Shown: in pieces, positions 10,118-18,710 of the stretch | Layout of the letters: every line of letters starts with the position of its first letter | Numbering within the stretch: position 1 is the first letter of the stretch | Source of the DNA: Deltaproteobacteria bacterium | GTDB lineage: Bacteria; Desulfobacterota; GWC2-55-46 | Assembly (NCBI GenBank): GCA_016219115.1 | Contig: JACRCH010000033.1 | Location: forward strand, 1-36,014 | Reading direction: 5' to 3' | Length of the DNA stretch: 36,014 bases | Notes under the pieces: model-generated | Databases searched by the model: none | What the model was told of the DNA's origin: nothing | The model's input: only the letters and a program-made list of their open reading frames with translations | Translations under genes and position numbers: made by a program

Positions 10118-10555
10118 ATGTTAAGCAAGCTCAAGGCTCCCGCGGGGGCGAATCAAAAAAAGACAAGGCGCGGCAGAGGCGAAGGAAGCGGTCTTGGAAA
10201 GACCTCGGGCAGGGGCGGCAAGGGCCAGACCGCAAGGTCAGGCGGGAGCATCAAGCCTGGTTTCGAGGGCGGACAGATGCCGCTTCAGAGGCGTCTGCCC
10301 AAGAGGGGCTTTACCAATATATTCAAGATCGATTATCAGATCATAAACATAGGCGATATCGCCGGGGCCTTCAAGGCCAACGAGATTGCCGACCCCGCCT
10401 CCATCCTCGAAAAGGGGCTCCTTAAGAGGAAGAAGCTTGTCAAGGTCTTGGGCGAGGGCGACATAAAGGTGCCGCTGACCGTAAAGGCTCACAGCTTCAG
10501 CAAGTCAGCCGTCGAAAAAATAAAGGCTGCCGGTGGAGCGGCGGAGGTAATTTAA
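10118..10555 (+). CDS. rplO: 50S ribosomal protein L15
   Basis: L15 is a late-assembly 50S protein. The 145 residues have the glycine/arginine-rich N-terminal extension (KTRRGRGEGSGLGKTSGRGGKGQTARSG), the GFEGGQMPLQRRLPKRGF motif and a C-terminal globular part. It is followed immediately by secY, as in most bacteria. Confidence 0.97.
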   Translation: MLSKLKAPAGANQKKTRRGRGEGSGLGKTSGRGGKGQTARSGGSIKPGFEGGQMPLQRRLPKRGFTNIFKIDYQIINIGDIAGAFKANEIADPASILEKGLLKRKKLVKVLGEGDIKVPLTVKAHSFSKSAVEKIKAAGGAAEVI

Positions 10556-11860
10556 TTGGCGGCTTTAACCCCGAATATAAGCAAGGTCCCGGAACTTAAT
10601 CGCCGCATTATCATTACTTTAGTGATGCTCGCCATATTCAGGGTCGGCGTGTTCGTCCCCACTCCGGGCATAGACGCCGAGGCTCTGTCGGGTTTTTTCA
10701 AGGCTGCCAGCGGTACGCTGCTTGATTTCGCTACGATGTTCACGGGTGGCGCGCTCGAGCGTTTTTCGGTCTTCTCGCTCGGCATAATGCCGTATATCAG
10801 CGCGTCCATCATCCTTCAGCTTCTTCAGGCCGTGGTCCCGCAGCTTGAAAAGCTTTCCAAGGAAGGCGAGGCCGGAAAGAAAGTAATCACGCAATACACA
10901 CGGTACTTGACCGTCGCCCTCTGCGTGGTCCAGGGCTTTATGATAGCCGTGGGACTTGAATCGATGAGGGGGCCGGCCGGCGAGCCCATTGTCTTGAGCG
11001 TGGGCTGGAGTTTCAGGATCATGACGGTTGTGACCCTGACGACAGGCTCGGTCTTTCTCATGTGGCTCGGCGAGCAGATCACCGAGAGGGGGATAGGCAA
11101 CGGCATATCGCTCCTTATATTCGTGGGTATCATCGCCAGGATGCCTTCGGCGGTCAACAACACCATACAGCTCGTGAGGAGCGGTGAGATGAATTTTCTC
11201 TTCATCGTCGTCCTTATAGCCGTCATGGTCGGCGTGGTCGCCTTCATAGTTTTTATGGAGATGGGGCAGAGAAGGATTCCCATACAGTATCCCAAGAGGG
11301 TAGTCGGCCGCAAGGTCATGGGCGGAGGGACCCAGCATCTGCCTTTAAAGGTGAACTCGGCCGGGGTCATACCGCCGATATTCGCCTCTTCGATAATCGT
11401 CTTCCCCGCAACGGTAGCCAACTTCGTACCGTTCATGAAGCCGGTAGCCCAAAGCCTGAACCCGGGGGGCGTGCTCTATAACCTCCTTTATGTGGCTTTC
11501 ATAATATTTTTTACGTATTTTTACACGGCCATACAGTTTAACCCCAAGGAAGTGGCCGAGAACCTCAAGAAATACGGCGGGTTCGTCCCGGGTATAAGGC
11601 CCGGCGCGCATACCGCCGACTATATAGACCTTGTACTGACCAGGCTGACACTCTGGGGCTCTTTATATCTGGCCGCTGTCTGCGTTCTGCCATCGCTTTT
11701 TATCTCGGAGTTCAACGCCCCGTTCTACTTCGGCGGTACGGCGCTCCTGATCGTCGTGGGAGTCGCGATGGACACGGCACAGCAGATAGAATCCCATATG
11801 CTCGCCAGGAGTTACGACGGACTCCTTAAAAAAGGTAAAATAAAAGGCAGGGGTCTTTAG
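10556..11860 (+). CDS. secY: Protein translocase subunit SecY
   Basis: Channel-forming subunit of the SecYEG translocon in the inner membrane. The 434 residues contain about ten membrane segments, the plug and pore region GALERFSVFSLGIMPYISASI, and the cytoplasmic loops that bind ribosome and SecA (QRRIPIQYPKR, GGFVPGIRPG). The start is TTG directly after the rplO TAA, with GGAGG at 10543-10547 eight bases upstream inside rplO. The C-terminal tail is LKKGKIKGRGL. adk starts three bases later. Confidence 0.98.
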   Translation: MAALTPNISKVPELNRRIIITLVMLAIFRVGVFVPTPGIDAEALSGFFKAASGTLLDFATMFTGGALERFSVFSLGIMPYISASIILQLLQAVVPQLEKLSKEGEAGKKVITQYTRYLTVALCVVQGFMIAVGLESMRGPAGEPIVLSVGWSFRIMTVVTLTTGSVFLMWLGEQITERGIGNGISLLIFVGIIARMPSAVNNTIQLVRSGEMNFLFIVVLIAVMVGVVAFIVFMEMGQRRIPIQYPKRVVGRKVMGGGTQHLPLKVNSAGVIPPIFASSIIVFPATVANFVPFMKPVAQSLNPGGVLYNLLYVAFIIFFTYFYTAIQFNPKEVAENLKKYGGFVPGIRPGAHTADYIDLVLTRLTLWGSLYLAAVCVLPSLFISEFNAPFYFGGTALLIVVGVAMDTAQQIESHMLARSYDGLLKKGKIKGRGL

Positions 11861-11863
11861 TCT

Positions 11864-12523
11864 ATGAACCTGATACTTCTCGGGGCTCCCGGCGCGGGCA
11901 AAGGCACGCAGGGAAAAAACCTCTCGGAAACCTACAGGATACCCCAGATATCGACCGGTGACATCCTTCGCGCCAATGTCAGGAGCAAGACGCAGCTCGG
12001 CGTAAAGGCCAGGGAGTACATGGACAAGGGCGTGCTTGTTCCGGATGATGTCGTAGTGAACATGGTGGTAGACCGGATACAGCAGGAAGACTGTGTAAAC
12101 GGTTTTATACTCGACGGGTTTCCTAGGAACCTGAACCAGGCCGAGGTCCTTGAATCAACGCTTAAGAAGATGGGTAAGAAGATTGACTTCGCCATCGGGA
12201 TCGATGTCGAGAGGAAAGAGCTCGTAAGGAGGCTGTCCGGCAGGAGGGTCTGCAGGAAGTGCGGCGCGAGCTACCATGTCATATTCAACCCTCCGGTAAA
12301 CATCGGCATGTGCGACAAGTGCGACTCGGAGATATACCAGAGGGATGACGACAAGGAAGAGACGATCGGGGCACGGCTTAAGGTCTATGAAGAGGAGACC
12401 TTCCCGCTTATAGAGTACTATACCGGAAAAGGCCTGTACAGGTCCGTCGACGGCATAGGTTCCGTTGACCGGATAAAGAAAAGCATAACGGACGCCATTG
12501 CGAAAGGAAGCGATAATTCTTAA
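11864..12523 (+). CDS. adk: Adenylate kinase, zinc-LID form
   Basis: Catalyses ATP + AMP to 2 ADP. The 219 residues have the P-loop GAPGAGKGT at 8-16, the AMP-binding TGDILR segment and DGFPRN at 84-89. The long LID holds four cysteines (C130, C133, C150, C153), which bind structural zinc in many Gram-positive, deltaproteobacterial and related enzymes. Its position between secY and map is the classic one. The 3' end overlaps the likely start of map. Confidence 0.97.
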   Translation: MNLILLGAPGAGKGTQGKNLSETYRIPQISTGDILRANVRSKTQLGVKAREYMDKGVLVPDDVVVNMVVDRIQQEDCVNGFILDGFPRNLNQAEVLESTLKKMGKKIDFAIGIDVERKELVRRLSGRRVCRKCGASYHVIFNPPVNIGMCDKCDSEIYQRDDDKEETIGARLKVYEEETFPLIEYYTGKGLYRSVDGIGSVDRIKKSITDAIAKGSDNS

Positions 12524-13256
12524 GTCTCGCGAAGAGATAGATATAATGAGGCGGAGTAACCTTATAGTAGCCGAGGTACTCCACGCGCTCAAGAACAACG
12601 TCAGGGCTGGCGTAACGACACTGGACCTTGAGCGCATAGCCGAAGACGAGTTAAGCGGAAAGGACGCGAAGCCTGCCTTCAAAGGATACAGGGGTTACCC
12701 CTGGTGCCTGTGCACCTCGGTCAACAACGAGGTCGTCCACGGCATGCCTTCAAAGAGGGTTTTGAAGGACGGCGATATCGTAAGCATAGATTTTGGGGTC
12801 CTCCACGACGGGTTTTACGGGGACTCCGCCATAACGGTGCCGGTCGGCGCCGTTTCTCCGGACGCGGCAAGGCTTGTAAAGGTCACAGAGGAGTCGCTCG
12901 ATAAGGCGATAGAGGCCGCGGTAGCAGGCAACAGGCTCCTTGACATATCGGCCTCGGTACAGAGATGCGTTGAGGCGCAGGGCTTTTCGGTGGTAAGGGA
13001 GTTCGTAGGGCACGGCATCGGAAGAGAACTGCATGAGGCGCCTCAGGTCCCGAACTTCGGTCTTCCAGGCAGAGGCATAAGGCTTAAAGCCGGGATGGTT
13101 TTGGCTATAGAGCCCATGATAAACATGGGCGGCCCGGATGTTAAGATACTCGATGACGGCTGGACGGCCGTCACCGCCGACGGAAGCCTGTCGGCCCACT
13201 TCGAGCATACCGTGGCTATAACCGCCGAAGGTCCGTACGTGTTGAGCAGGCTGTAG
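12498..13256 (+). CDS. map: Methionine aminopeptidase, type I
   Basis: Removes the initiator methionine from new proteins. Counted from the TTG at 12498 (252 residues), the metal ligands are D98, D109, H172, E205 and E236, with substrate-side H81, almost the same numbering as E. coli. The start is uncertain. No ATG stands near the conserved ILKSREEIDIMRRSN sequence; TTG at 12498 lies inside adk, and an ATT at 12516 would follow GGA at 12506-12508 by seven bases. Either way the gene overlaps the adk end. Confidence 0.95.
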   Translation: MRKEAIILKSREEIDIMRRSNLIVAEVLHALKNNVRAGVTTLDLERIAEDELSGKDAKPAFKGYRGYPWCLCTSVNNEVVHGMPSKRVLKDGDIVSIDFGVLHDGFYGDSAITVPVGAVSPDAARLVKVTEESLDKAIEAAVAGNRLLDISASVQRCVEAQGFSVVREFVGHGIGRELHEAPQVPNFGLPGRGIRLKAGMVLAIEPMINMGGPDVKILDDGWTAVTADGSLSAHFEHTVAITAEGPYVLSRL

Positions 13257-13300
13257 ATGGCGGCGTTTCAAAGCCGGTAACCTTTAATAGAAAGAACTAA

Positions 13301-13519
13301 ATGGCCAAAGAAGAGGCGATACAGGTAGAAGGAACGGTTATCGAGACACTGCCCAACGCGATGTTCAGGGTGGAGCTGGATAACGGGCACAAGGTCCTCG
13401 CACACGTCTCCGGCAAGATGAGGATGCATTTTATAAAGATACTCCCGGGCGACAAGGTAACGGTTGAGCTTTCCCCGTACGACCTTACGAGGGGCAGGAT
13501 AACATACAGGGCGAAATGA
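13301..13519 (+). CDS. infA: Translation initiation factor IF-1
   Basis: The 72-residue OB-fold factor blocks the A site during initiation. The sequence ([51 protein letters not shown]) is typical and of normal length. It lies between map and rpmJ as in many non-enterobacterial spc operons. Confidence 0.97.
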   Translation: MAKEEAIQVEGTVIETLPNAMFRVELDNGHKVLAHVSGKMRMHFIKILPGDKVTVELSPYDLTRGRITYRAK

Positions 13520-13565
13520 ACCGGCGGACTCAAAAAACCGGTACAGTCTAAGCGTTAAAATAAAG

Positions 13566-13585
13566 GCCGGCCAGTCAGGGCCGGC
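13566..13585 (+). other. Hairpin between infA and rpmJ
   Basis: Perfect 7-bp arms GCCGGCC (13566-13572) and GGCCGGC (13579-13585) with a six-base loop. No T-run follows, so it is not an intrinsic terminator; it may slow polymerase or stabilise mRNA. Only the structure is seen. Confidence 0.45.
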
Positions 13586-13608
13586 GGCTAAAGCGAAAGA
13601 GGGATGCC

Positions 13609-13722
13609 ATGAAGGTAAGGAGCTCGGTAAAAAAGATATGCGCAAAGTGCAAGATCATAAAGCGCAGCGGTGTTGTGCGCGTGGTCTGCGTCAACCCGAA
13701 GCACAAACAGAGGCAGGGATAA
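13609..13722 (+). CDS. rpmJ: 50S ribosomal protein L36, zinc form
   Basis: The 37-residue protein starts [20 protein letters not shown] and ends [10 protein letters not shown]11, C14, C27 and H32 form the zinc site of the C+ type. ATG at 13609 follows an AGAGGG purine run. Too short for most ORF cut-offs, but clearly real and in its standard place before rpsM. Confidence 0.97.
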   Translation: MKVRSSVKKICAKCKIIKRSGVVRVVCVNPKHKQRQG

Positions 13723-13786
13723 CCCCCGGCCTATAAGTCGCTGTCGTGAGCCGCGGCAAAGACGGCGAAAGCAAGGAGGAGTAAGA

Positions 13787-14161
13787 GTGGCAAGAATCGC
13801 AGGTGTAGACCTTCACAAGAACAAGAGGATCGTGACAGCGCTGACCAGGATCTACGGTATCGGAGACGCCTCCGCCGCAAAGATCGCCAAGAAGGCCGGG
13901 GTCGATCCCTCTATAAAGACCCAGGACTTGACGGAAGCCCAGGTGGCCGCCATAAGAAAGGTCATCGACACTGACTTCAAGGTCGAAGGAGACTTGAGGA
14001 AAGAGGTCTCCATGCATGTAAAGATGCTTATCGACATGGGTTGCTACAGAGGGGTCCGTCACAGGAAGAACCTCCCGGTAAGGGGCCAGAGGACACACAC
14101 CAACGCCAGGACCAGAAAAGGGCCGAGGAAGGGTGTAGTGACCGCAAGGAAGACCGAGTAG
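13787..14161 (+). CDS. rpsM: 30S ribosomal protein S13
   Basis: S13 in the 30S head contacts the P-site tRNA and the 50S subunit. The GTG start at 13787, with AGGAGG at 13774-13779, gives 124 residues ([24 protein letters not shown], then [21 protein letters not shown]). The reading frame is open further upstream through rpmJ, but that sequence has no S13 counterpart. Confidence 0.97.
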   Translation: MARIAGVDLHKNKRIVTALTRIYGIGDASAAKIAKKAGVDPSIKTQDLTEAQVAAIRKVIDTDFKVEGDLRKEVSMHVKMLIDMGCYRGVRHRKNLPVRGQRTHTNARTRKGPRKGVVTARKTE

Positions 14162-14198
14162 GCTTCCGGTAACTGCTCCGCACCCTTTAAAAAAACTG

Positions 14199-14228
14199 TT
14201 GCAAATCCGCTTTTATTTAAGGCATAAT
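14199..14228 (+). promoter_or_regulatory. Candidate sigma-70 promoter before rpsK
   Basis: TTGCAA (14199-14204) and CATAAT (14223-14228), 18 bases apart, lie in an AT-rich 176-nt gap between rpsM and rpsK that contrasts with the tight spacing elsewhere. It could drive rpsK-rpsD-rpoA-rplQ separately from the spc block. Sequence match only. Confidence 0.45.
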
Positions 14229-14337
14229 ATTGGTTTACGGTTCACAAGCCGCCGGAATCAATAGAAACGATTGATTTTGTTTCGTTTTTAATTTTTTTAT
14301 TTTAAGGTAACAAGAAAAGCGAGGTTGGAGGCCATCG

Positions 14338-14712
14338 ATGGCGAAAGTCAAGAAGGAAAAAAGAGCAGTATCAAAGGGTGTCGCCCATATAAAGTCTACA
14401 TTCAACAATACTATAATCAGCATCACCGACCCCGCCGGTAACGTTATTGCCTGGTCGAGTTCAGGTGGGCAGGGGTTCAAAGGCTCAAGGAAAGGCACCC
14501 CGTTCGCCGCGCAGGTGGCTGCCGAAACCGCCGCCAAGAAGGCCATCGACAGCGGCGTGAAGTCCGTCGATGTTTACATAAACGGTCCGGGTGCCGGAAG
14601 GGAGGCCGCTTTGAGGTCTTTGCAGGCCGCCGGTTTCAGCATAAGCCTCATAAGGGACGTCACCCCGCTGCCGCACAACGGCTGCAGGCCCCCGAAGAGA
14701 CGCAGGGTCTGA
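14338..14712 (+). CDS. rpsK: 30S ribosomal protein S11
   Basis: S11 lies on the 30S platform near the E site. The 124 residues contain [28 protein letters not shown] and the invariant end [21 protein letters not shown]-like sequence (here [21 protein letters not shown]). ATG start at 14338 with GGAGG at 14327-14331. Confidence 0.98.
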   Translation: MAKVKKEKRAVSKGVAHIKSTFNNTIISITDPAGNVIAWSSSGGQGFKGSRKGTPFAAQVAAETAAKKAIDSGVKSVDVYINGPGAGREAALRSLQAAGFSISLIRDVTPLPHNGCRPPKRRRV

Positions 14713-14834
14713 TGGCCTTCCCGGGTTAAACCCGGGCGTGTCGGAACATTGGAAGGTTATGAACTCAAGCGTTCTATCCGGCGCTTTTGTCAGTACGGTA
14801 TAAAGAACCCCAAGAGATTTAAAGGGAGGAGAAG

Positions 14835-15461
14835 TTGGCCAGGTATATTGAATCAGTTTGCAAGATGTGCAGGCGTGAAGGAGCAAAGCTCTTTTTTAAG
14901 GGCGAGAGGTGCTACACGGACAAATGCGCCTTCGAGAGAAGGAGCTACGCTCCGGGGCAGCACGGGCAGTCAAGGGGCAAGATATCCGAGTACGCCCTCC
15001 AGCTTCGTGAGAAGCAGAAGGTAAAGCGCGTATACGGGCTTCTCGAAGACCAGTTCAGGACGACCTTTTTCGACGCCGACAGGGCAAAGGGCATCACAGG
15101 CGAAAACCTGGTCTCCCTGCTCGAAAGAAGGCTCGATAACACCGTGTACAGGCTCGGTTTCGCCGGGTGCAGGAGCGAGGCCCGTATGATGGTCACCCAC
15201 GGCTTTTTCCGCATAAACGGCAAGAAGGTAAATATCCCTTCTTACAGGGTAAAGGCCAATGACGTTATAGAAATCTTCGAAAGCAAGAAAAAGACCGCAA
15301 AGCTCGCCGAGAATCTCAAGGCTGCCGAAAGGCACGGTATGCCTGAGTGGCTGAGGATAGAAAAGGAAGCCATGAAGGGCACCGTCGTAAGACTGCCGAG
15401 AAGGGAAGACGTCACGATCCCGATGAACGAACAGCTTATCGTTGAGCTGTATTCGAAATAA
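14835..15461 (+). CDS. rpsD: 30S ribosomal protein S4, four-cysteine form
   Basis: S4 starts 30S assembly and represses the alpha operon in E. coli. The 208 residues begin [20 protein letters not shown]9, C12, C26 and C31 form the zinc site of C+ S4 proteins. The S4 RNA-binding domain ([25 protein letters not shown]) is intact. The start is TTG at 14835, with GGGAGG at 14824-14829 five bases upstream. Confidence 0.97.
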   Translation: MARYIESVCKMCRREGAKLFFKGERCYTDKCAFERRSYAPGQHGQSRGKISEYALQLREKQKVKRVYGLLEDQFRTTFFDADRAKGITGENLVSLLERRLDNTVYRLGFAGCRSEARMMVTHGFFRINGKKVNIPSYRVKANDVIEIFESKKKTAKLAENLKAAERHGMPEWLRIEKEAMKGTVVRLPRREDVTIPMNEQLIVELYSK

Positions 15462-15564
15462 TTAATATTCAAGGCAGGTTCTCTTAAGTCCCGCACGGAT
15501 ATCTGCCGCGCCGGGAGCCTTTGTTCCAGGTCATATATTTTCCAAATAAAATGATGGGGGCACC

Positions 15565-16584
15565 ATGCAAAAAAACTGGCGTGACCTTATTAAACCTAAA
15601 AAACTCGAGGTTGAAAAGGAAACACTTACTAATACTTATGGTAAGTTCGTGGCAGAGCCCTTGGAAAGGGGCTTTGGCGTTACCGTAGGTAACTCGCTAA
15701 GAAGGATACTGCTCTCTTCTCTGCAGGGCGCGGCTGTAACCAGCGTCAAGATAGACGGTGTGCTTCATGAGTTCTCATCGATACCCGGAGTAAAGGAAGA
15801 CGTATCGGATATAATCCTTAACCTCAAGCAGGTTAAGTTAAAGATACACGGAGAAGGCCCCAAGACTTTAAGGATAAAAGGCTCAAACGACGGGAAGGTA
15901 GCGGCCGGGGATATCATCTGCGACAACACGGTGGAGGTCCTTAACCCCGACCAGCACATCGCCACCGTCTCCAAGGACGCCAAGTTCGACTGCGAGCTGA
16001 TCGCCAATACCGGCAGGGGCTATGTCCCTTCCGAGAGGAACAAGCTCGCGGAACAGCCCATCGGGACCATCCCGATCGACTCCGTCTTCCAGCCGGTCTC
16101 AAGGGTGAACTTCAACGTCACAAACGCCAGGGTCGGGCAGAGAACGGACTACGACAAGCTTGTGCTCGAGGTATGGACAACAGGCGCAATAGACCCGCAG
16201 AACGCTCTTGCCATAGCCGCCAAGGTGTTTAAAGACCAGCTGAGCGTCTTTATAACCTTCGAGGAGAAGGAAGATGAGACGGCCGGCGAGAGGGGCGAGG
16301 CGAAGCCCGCCTTCAACGAGAACCTCTTCAAGACGGTCGATGAGCTTGAGCTCTCCGTGAGGTCAGCCAATTGCCTTAAGAACGCCGATATAAAGTATAT
16401 AGGCGAGATGGTACAGAAGAGCGAGCAGGAGATGCTCAGGACGAAGAACTTCGGCAGGAAATCTCTCAATGAGATAAAAGAGATACTTCGCGGCATGAGC
16501 CTTGACTTCGGGATGAAGATAGACGGCTTCCCGTCCAGGAAAGAGCTTGACGCGATGCACATAGAGCACAAAGAGACCGCGTAA
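15565..16584 (+). CDS. rpoA: RNA polymerase subunit alpha
   Basis: The alpha dimer scaffolds RNA polymerase assembly. The 339 residues have the N-terminal domain (LERGFGVTVGNSLRRILLSSLQGAA, the dimer and beta-contact helix) and, after an acidic linker (EEKEDETAGERGEAKP), the C-terminal domain with ELSVRSANCLKNADI and the helix-hairpin-helix NFGRKSLNEIKEIL that binds UP elements and activators. Length is slightly above the E. coli 329. Nine bases separate it from rplQ. Confidence 0.98.
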   Translation: MQKNWRDLIKPKKLEVEKETLTNTYGKFVAEPLERGFGVTVGNSLRRILLSSLQGAAVTSVKIDGVLHEFSSIPGVKEDVSDIILNLKQVKLKIHGEGPKTLRIKGSNDGKVAAGDIICDNTVEVLNPDQHIATVSKDAKFDCELIANTGRGYVPSERNKLAEQPIGTIPIDSVFQPVSRVNFNVTNARVGQRTDYDKLVLEVWTTGAIDPQNALAIAAKVFKDQLSVFITFEEKEDETAGERGEAKPAFNENLFKTVDELELSVRSANCLKNADIKYIGEMVQKSEQEMLRTKNFGRKSLNEIKEILRGMSLDFGMKIDGFPSRKELDAMHIEHKETA

Positions 16585-16593
16585 GGGGTAGTT

Positions 16594-17163
16594 ATGAGAC
16601 ACAATAGAGACGAAAAAAGGTTTGACAAGACATACAGCCACTTAAAGAGCATGATGTCAAATATGACAAACGACCTCATCATGGCAGGCCGCATCAAGAC
16701 CACGACCCCGAGGGCGAAGGTCTTGAGAAGCTGGGCCGAAAAGATGATAACCCTCGGCAAGAACGGCTCGGTTGCCTCGCGCAGACGCGCCATGGCCTTT
16801 TTGAGGAACAAGAGCTCCGTGACCAGGCTCTTTGCCGAGGTGGCCCCGCAGTTCAAGGAAAGAAACGGCGGATACACGAGGATACTGAAGCTGGGGAACC
16901 GTCCCGGAGACAACGCGGCTATGTCGATAATCGAGCTTGTCGAGGGCGCCGGAGCCCAGGCTGAGGCGGTGGCGCCAAAGGCGGCAAAGGCCAAAAAGGC
17001 CCCCGCAAAGCCAAAGGCGGCCCCGAAGGCAAAGGCAGAAAAGACGGAAAAGGCCGAAAAGGCTCCGAGGAAGGTTTCTGCCAAGAAAGAGACGGCCGAG
17101 AAGACAGATGAGAAGAAGGCCCCGGCCAAAAAGACCAAGAAAGAGGCAAATCCCAAGGAATAG
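16594..17163 (+). CDS. rplQ: 50S ribosomal protein L17 with long Lys/Ala-rich tail
   Basis: L17 binds near the tunnel exit. Residues 1-120 are the family core ([69 protein letters not shown]). The remaining 70 residues are low-complexity, rich in Lys, Ala, Pro and Glu (repeats of KAPAKPK and [10 protein letters not shown] type). Total length is 189 against about 127 in E. coli. Such tails occur in some lineages and are probably disordered. Last gene of the cluster. Confidence 0.95.
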   Translation: MRHNRDEKRFDKTYSHLKSMMSNMTNDLIMAGRIKTTTPRAKVLRSWAEKMITLGKNGSVASRRRAMAFLRNKSSVTRLFAEVAPQFKERNGGYTRILKLGNRPGDNAAMSIIELVEGAGAQAEAVAPKAAKAKKAPAKPKAAPKAKAEKTEKAEKAPRKVSAKKETAEKTDEKKAPAKKTKKEANPKE

Positions 17164-17190
17164 TCTGAAAAATCAAGGGTAAGGGACCAG

Positions 17191-17225
17191 GGGGCAGGGG
17201 CGTAAATCTCCCTGCCTCTTTTTTT
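17191..17225 (+). terminator. Intrinsic terminator after rplQ
   Basis: GGCAGGG (17193-17199) pairs with CCCTGCC (17210-17216), with outer G-U and G-C pairs, followed by seven T (17219-17225). It lies 27 nt after the rplQ stop and closes the ribosomal supercluster. Confidence 0.85.
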
Positions 17226-17230
17226 ATTGT

Positions 17231-17320
17231 GGAACCCCGCCATAAACGACGGGGGTTCTTCACGGTAAGGCGATTGTCATTTTTATGGCTCGCCTTACCC
17301 GCTTATAGAGCGGCGGGTTT
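17231..17320 (+). repeat. Interspersed hairpin repeat, family B, copy 1
   Basis: Starts with an inverted repeat around GGAACCCCGCC / CGGGGGTTC, then the family core gttcttcacggtaagg, then GTAAGGCG pairing with CGCCTTAC across 18 nt, then cccgcttatagagcgg. The same order is seen at 22141-22229, and the first half occurs inverted at 18634-18681. No ORF; likely a non-coding mobile or REP-like element. Confidence 0.8.
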
Positions 17321-17376
17321 GCCGCGAACGCCAGTTCTAAACCTTTCTACATACCCTGTGAAAAACAGGAATTTAC

Positions 17377-17404
17377 TTGCATTTTTTTTGAACTTGGATA
17401 ATAA
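17377..17404 (+). promoter_or_regulatory. Candidate promoter for the HU gene
   Basis: TTGCAT (17377-17382) and TAATAA (17399-17404) are 16 bases apart in an AT-rich block. This would give a leader of about 140 nt before the HU start. The rest of the 17321-17540 gap is AT-rich with no ORF. Sequence match only. Confidence 0.35.
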
Positions 17405-17550
17405 ATAGTAAATAGATAGTCCATCCGTAGATATAAGTCTCTGTCTTAAGCACCTCGCAACAGTAAACCCGATAAAAAGCGCCCCAAGGCATTTTTTTTA
17501 TTTCAGGCCGCACATTTTGTTTTATTAATTAAAAATAACGGAGGGTGAAA

Positions 17551-17838
17551 ATGGCAAAGTCGATGACAAAGTCTCAGGTGGAAGACCATATAGCTAAAAA
17601 GACCGGTGTGCCCAAAAAGACGGTCCGCGAGATATTAACCGAGATGGCTGAGCTTTCTTACGCGGAAGCGAAGAACGCCTTCACCATACCGGGCATAGGA
17701 AAACTGGTGCTCGTGGACAGGAAGGCGCGCACAGGCAGAAACCCCAGGACCGGAGAGCCGGTTGAGATCCCGGCTAAAAAAGTGGTCAAATTCAGGATAG
17801 CCAAGGCCTGCAAGGAATCGATCCTTAAAAACGTCTGA
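17551..17838 (+). CDS. HU/IHF-family DNA-bending protein
   Basis: A small nucleoid protein that bends DNA as a dimer. The 95 residues from ATG 17551 have the helical N-terminal part (MTKSQVEDHIAKKTGVPKKTVREILTEM) and the beta-arm ARTGRNPRTGEPVEIPAKKVVKF with the proline that intercalates into DNA. GGAGGG at 17540-17545 gives a strong ribosome-binding site. It is a single gene with its own terminator. Whether it is HU or an IHF subunit cannot be decided from sequence. Confidence 0.93.
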   Translation: MAKSMTKSQVEDHIAKKTGVPKKTVREILTEMAELSYAEAKNAFTIPGIGKLVLVDRKARTGRNPRTGEPVEIPAKKVVKFRIAKACKESILKNV

Positions 17839-17846
17839 GACCGGGT

Positions 17847-17878
17847 GCATGACCGGGGTAGCCGGGTGCGATTTTTTT
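17847..17878 (+). terminator. Intrinsic terminator after the HU gene
   Basis: GCAT-GA-CCGG (17847-17856) pairs with CCGG-GTGC (17862-17869), leaving a two-base bulge, and seven T follow (17872-17878). It lies 8 nt after the stop. Confidence 0.6.
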
Positions 17879-18084
17879 ATCACAAAATTCCCTGTAGCTT
17901 GCTAGAGGGTTTCCTTATAAAAATCCCCCCCCTCGATGGGGGAGGGTAGGGTGGGGGTGAAAACAGGTTTTCACCCTCCCCGCTTCCCGTTGCATCGGAA
18001 GAGCGCAACGGGAGCCCAGCCCTCCCATCAAGGGGGGGGAGGTTTAAGGTGATACCCCGGAGAAAAGCTCCAGGGTGGTTTATT
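17879..18084 (+). repeat. Interspersed multi-hairpin repeat, family A, copy 1
   Basis: About 205 bp. Order: a hairpin CCCTGTAGC-TT-GCTAGAGGG, ttccttataaaa, a C-run/G-run pair, the palindrome gtgaaaacaggttttcac, the hairpin CCCGTTGC/GCAACGGG, then ctcccatcaaggg and a terminal hairpin ending in ggtggttta. Nearly the same at 22347-22550 and, without the first hairpin, at 30416-30587, always on the + strand. The remaining 18085-18209 shows nothing recognisable. Confidence 0.92.
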
Positions 18085-18209
18085 CAGCGCCCATTTGCCC
18101 CTGTTTAGTCCGGATCGTCATCGGTTAGCCGACCGGGCCGCCGGTTAAACTCCGTATACGAATTTGAAAACCCCATTGCGCGCGGGTCAATGCCTTTATA
18201 AAGAGGCCG

Positions 18210-18554
18210 TCAGTTCTCCGAGCTTTTGAACCTGTAGGAATAGACGATGTCGTTCCTCAGCACGAGTTCGAGGGTGGTGACGGCCTCTTTGCTTTGCACC
18301 TCGCTCTCCACCATGCCGCCCAGGTAGCCGGGGACCTTCTTCTCCTTGAAGACATAGATGAGCTTTTCCTCGTTGTTCTCGTGAACGATGTCAGTCGGCG
18401 CGCCGAAGGTGTTTAAGACATCCTGTCTGGTAGTCTCTCCGGTCTTTATGTTGATGACCTTCTCCCGGTCTATCTTCACGCCCTGCGTCCGCACTACCGT
18501 CGTGCACCCGGCAAGGAGCACGAAAGCCGTCAGCAAAAATATTCTTTTCATCAC
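18210..18554 (-). CDS. Small outer-membrane-type lipoprotein, BamE/SmpA-like
   Basis: The 114 residues begin with a lipoprotein signal (MMKRIFLLTAFVLLAGC) with lipobox L-L-A-G-C; the cysteine would be lipidated. The mature part shows INIKTGETTRQDVLNTFGAPTDI, the G-x-T-x-x-D-V-x-x-x-F-G-x-P pattern of the SmpA/OmlA/BamE fold used in envelope assembly. It is a single gene here, not in a bam operon, so the exact role is unknown. Start is GTG at 18554 (GGAGG eight bases before) or ATG at 18551. Confidence 0.8.
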   Translation of the reverse strand: MMKRIFLLTAFVLLAGCTTVVRTQGVKIDREKVINIKTGETTRQDVLNTFGAPTDIVHENNEEKLIYVFKEKKVPGYLGGMVESEVQSKEAVTTLELVLRNDIVYSYRFKSSEN

Positions 18555-18633
18555 TCCTCAGACCTCCTTGATGTTTTGCGTCTGAACGGGTCCCGGTCTT
18601 CCGGGCCGGTCAGTTCACCTGGATCCTTGAACG

Positions 18634-18681
18634 GGCAAGCCATAGAAATAACAATAACCTTACCGTGAAGAACCCCGCCAT
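18634..18681 (-). repeat. Interspersed repeat, family B, copy 3 (partial, inverted)
   Basis: Read on the - strand it gives atggcggggttcttcacg, then gtaagg, then a short AT-rich stretch and tatggcttgcc, matching the first half of the family B copies at 17231 and 22141. It lies between the lipoprotein and the diguanylate cyclase gene, both on the - strand. Confidence 0.75.
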
Positions 18682-18710
18682 AATATCCATATCTCTCCGC
18701 CCGGAAAACT

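Noticed and set aside
16149-17243. 364-codon open frame on the - strand opposite rpoA and rplQ
   Set aside because: It is antisense to two certain genes, has a low-complexity Phe/Ala/Ser composition that mirrors the Lys/Ala codons of L17, and matches no family.
18085-18209. Possible gene between repeat A copy 1 and the lipoprotein
   Set aside because: No start with ribosome-binding site and no frame of useful length on either strand.
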